Of a DNA stretch of 64,000 nucleotides, positions 63,394-64,000 are shown in pieces. Source of the DNA: Sulfitobacter sediminilitoris (GTDB lineage Bacteria > Pseudomonadota > Alphaproteobacteria > Rhodobacterales > Rhodobacteraceae); contig NZ_JAABNT010000004.1 in the NCBI RefSeq assembly GCF_010667575.1, positions 248,001 through 312,000 of the forward strand, read 5' to 3'. The position numbers and the translations under genes were made by a program. The notes beneath the pieces are model-generated. The model was not told where the DNA came from, ran no database searches, and saw only the letters and a list, made by a program, of their open reading frames with translations. The stretch's first letter is position 1, and every line of letters starts with the position of its first letter.

Positions 63394-64000
63394 CACACTG
63401 GATCATTGCCCCCGTCATCCTGCCTGCCCTTCTGGCGCCGTTCATCGTCCTGGCCGCACGCTATCACATCGGCATCCAGCGGGTCTTCTCGGTTGCAGGT
63501 GTTGTTGGCCTGATCGCCATTGCGGCGGGGCTTGCATGGCAGGCCGCGGACGGGACTGTCACGGTTTACCAACTTGGCGATTGGGCCGCGCCCTTTGGCA
63601 TTGTGGTTGTAGGGGACAGGCTGAGCACGATGATGGTCCTGCTGACCTCTATACTTGCGCTGTTTGTCCTGCTCTACGCCATTGGCTCTGGTTGGGATGA
63701 CCGCGGACGACATTTCCACGCTCTTTTCCAGTTCCAGTTGATGGGTATCCTCGGGGCGTTTCTGACCGGAGACCTTTTCAACCTCTTTGTTTTCTTTGAA
63801 GTTCTCCTGATCGCATCCTACGGTCTGATGATACATTCAGGCGGCGATGTCCGATTACGCGCAGGCGTGCAATACGTTCTGTTCAACTTGATCGGGTCAA
63901 CCCTGTTTCTGTTCGCACTGGGTGCGCTTTATGCACAGACCGGCACGTTGAACATAGCTGATCTGGCCGAGAGGGTCGCGCTGATTGACCCGGCCGATAC
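63390..64000 (+). CDS. mrpD: Mrp antiporter subunit D (partial, runs off right edge)
   Basis: ATG 63390 overlaps the mrpC stop (ATGA). The visible 203 residues start MTHWIIAPVILPALLAPFIV and include FQLMGILGAFLTGDLFNLFVFFEVLLIASYGLM, the NuoN/MrpD antiporter core with the conserved Glu in FFEVLL. The rest of the gene, and presumably mrpE, F and G, lies beyond the window. Confidence 0.93.
   Translation, partial: MTHWIIAPVILPALLAPFIVLAARYHIGIQRVFSVAGVVGLIAIAAGLAWQAADGTVTVYQLGDWAAPFGIVVVGDRLSTMMVLLTSILALFVLLYAIGSGWDDRGRHFHALFQFQLMGILGAFLTGDLFNLFVFFEVLLIASYGLMIHSGGDVRLRAGVQYVLFNLIGSTLFLFALGALYAQTGTLNIADLAERVALIDPAD

Overview
The window looks like a stretch of chromosome from a marine Roseobacter-group alphaproteobacterium (Rhodobacteraceae). 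The signs are a high-GC sequence, a small aa3-type cytochrome oxidase subunit IV, a DmdC-type acyl-CoA dehydrogenase, polyhydroxybutyrate genes, a plant-type glutamate-cysteine ligase, Roseobacter-type small conserved ORFs and an Mrp antiporter with fused A and B subunits. The species cannot be named from the sequence alone. About 70 genes are packed tightly, many with 1- or 4-base stop/start overlaps. No intergenic gap exceeds 300 bp. I saw no insertion sequence, prophage, integrase, CRISPR array, rRNA or convincing tRNA.

Layout. 0-3.5 kb: partial tag glycosylase, an EAL-domain protein with one altered catalytic residue, then phaA-phaB and a strong terminator. 3.5-8.7 kb: a 38-residue small ORF, a LysR regulator overlapping a YddG-like exporter, a YdcH-like protein, a tRNA methyltransferase and DUF2007 pair, a polyprenyl diphosphate synthase and ispE. 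8.7-15.7 kb: a TPR protein, ETF-ubiquinone oxidoreductase, a DUF998 membrane protein, soxR divergent from a VOC protein across a SoxR-box-like palindrome, greA and a conserved membrane protein. 15.8-21.7 kb: a molybdenum cofactor operon fdhD-mobA-mobB-moeA, in which moeA carries an unusual N-terminal extension, facing azlC-azlD; then a lipoprotein and cytochrome oxidase subunit IV. 21.7-27.6 kb: DUF6173 protein, MBL-fold hydrolase, acyl-CoA dehydrogenase, threonylcarbamoyl-AMP synthase, AlgH and a stand-alone DsbD-alpha-like protein.

27.6-34 kb: an RND pump and its adaptor, moaB and a uracil-DNA glycosylase lacking most iron-sulfur cysteines. 34-39 kb: pyrB, three small membrane or hypothetical genes, a dihydroorotase homologue lacking metal ligands, plsY, a small protein and a LysE exporter. 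39-46 kb: DUF805 protein, gshA, rsmE, ubiA, an OmpA/BON protein and a coiled-coil protein. 46-49.4 kb: moaE, moaD, pgsA, uvrC. 49.4-57.8 kb: a pteridine-reductase-like SDR, a Ca/Na antiporter with a small zinc-ribbon protein, an S49 peptidase, an ABC-2 exporter, a CoxG-like protein, a quinone oxidoreductase and a two-component system. 57.9-64 kb: an HtrA protease, an orphan membrane protein, and mrpAB-mrpC-mrpD running off the right end.

Most of the content is housekeeping or envelope and redox physiology. Cofactor synthesis is well represented (three separate molybdopterin loci, quinone and isoprenoid genes, glutathione), as is envelope stress (two-component system, HtrA, OmpA, S49). I found no clear new multi-gene system. 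The most interesting items are the RNase H-like/MoeA fusion, the catalytically incomplete dihydroorotase beside pyrB, the cluster-less family-4-like uracil glycosylase, the SoxR-box promoter of the VOC gene, a probably leaderless LysR gene, and candidate operators upstream of the HtrA gene and of the orphan membrane protein.
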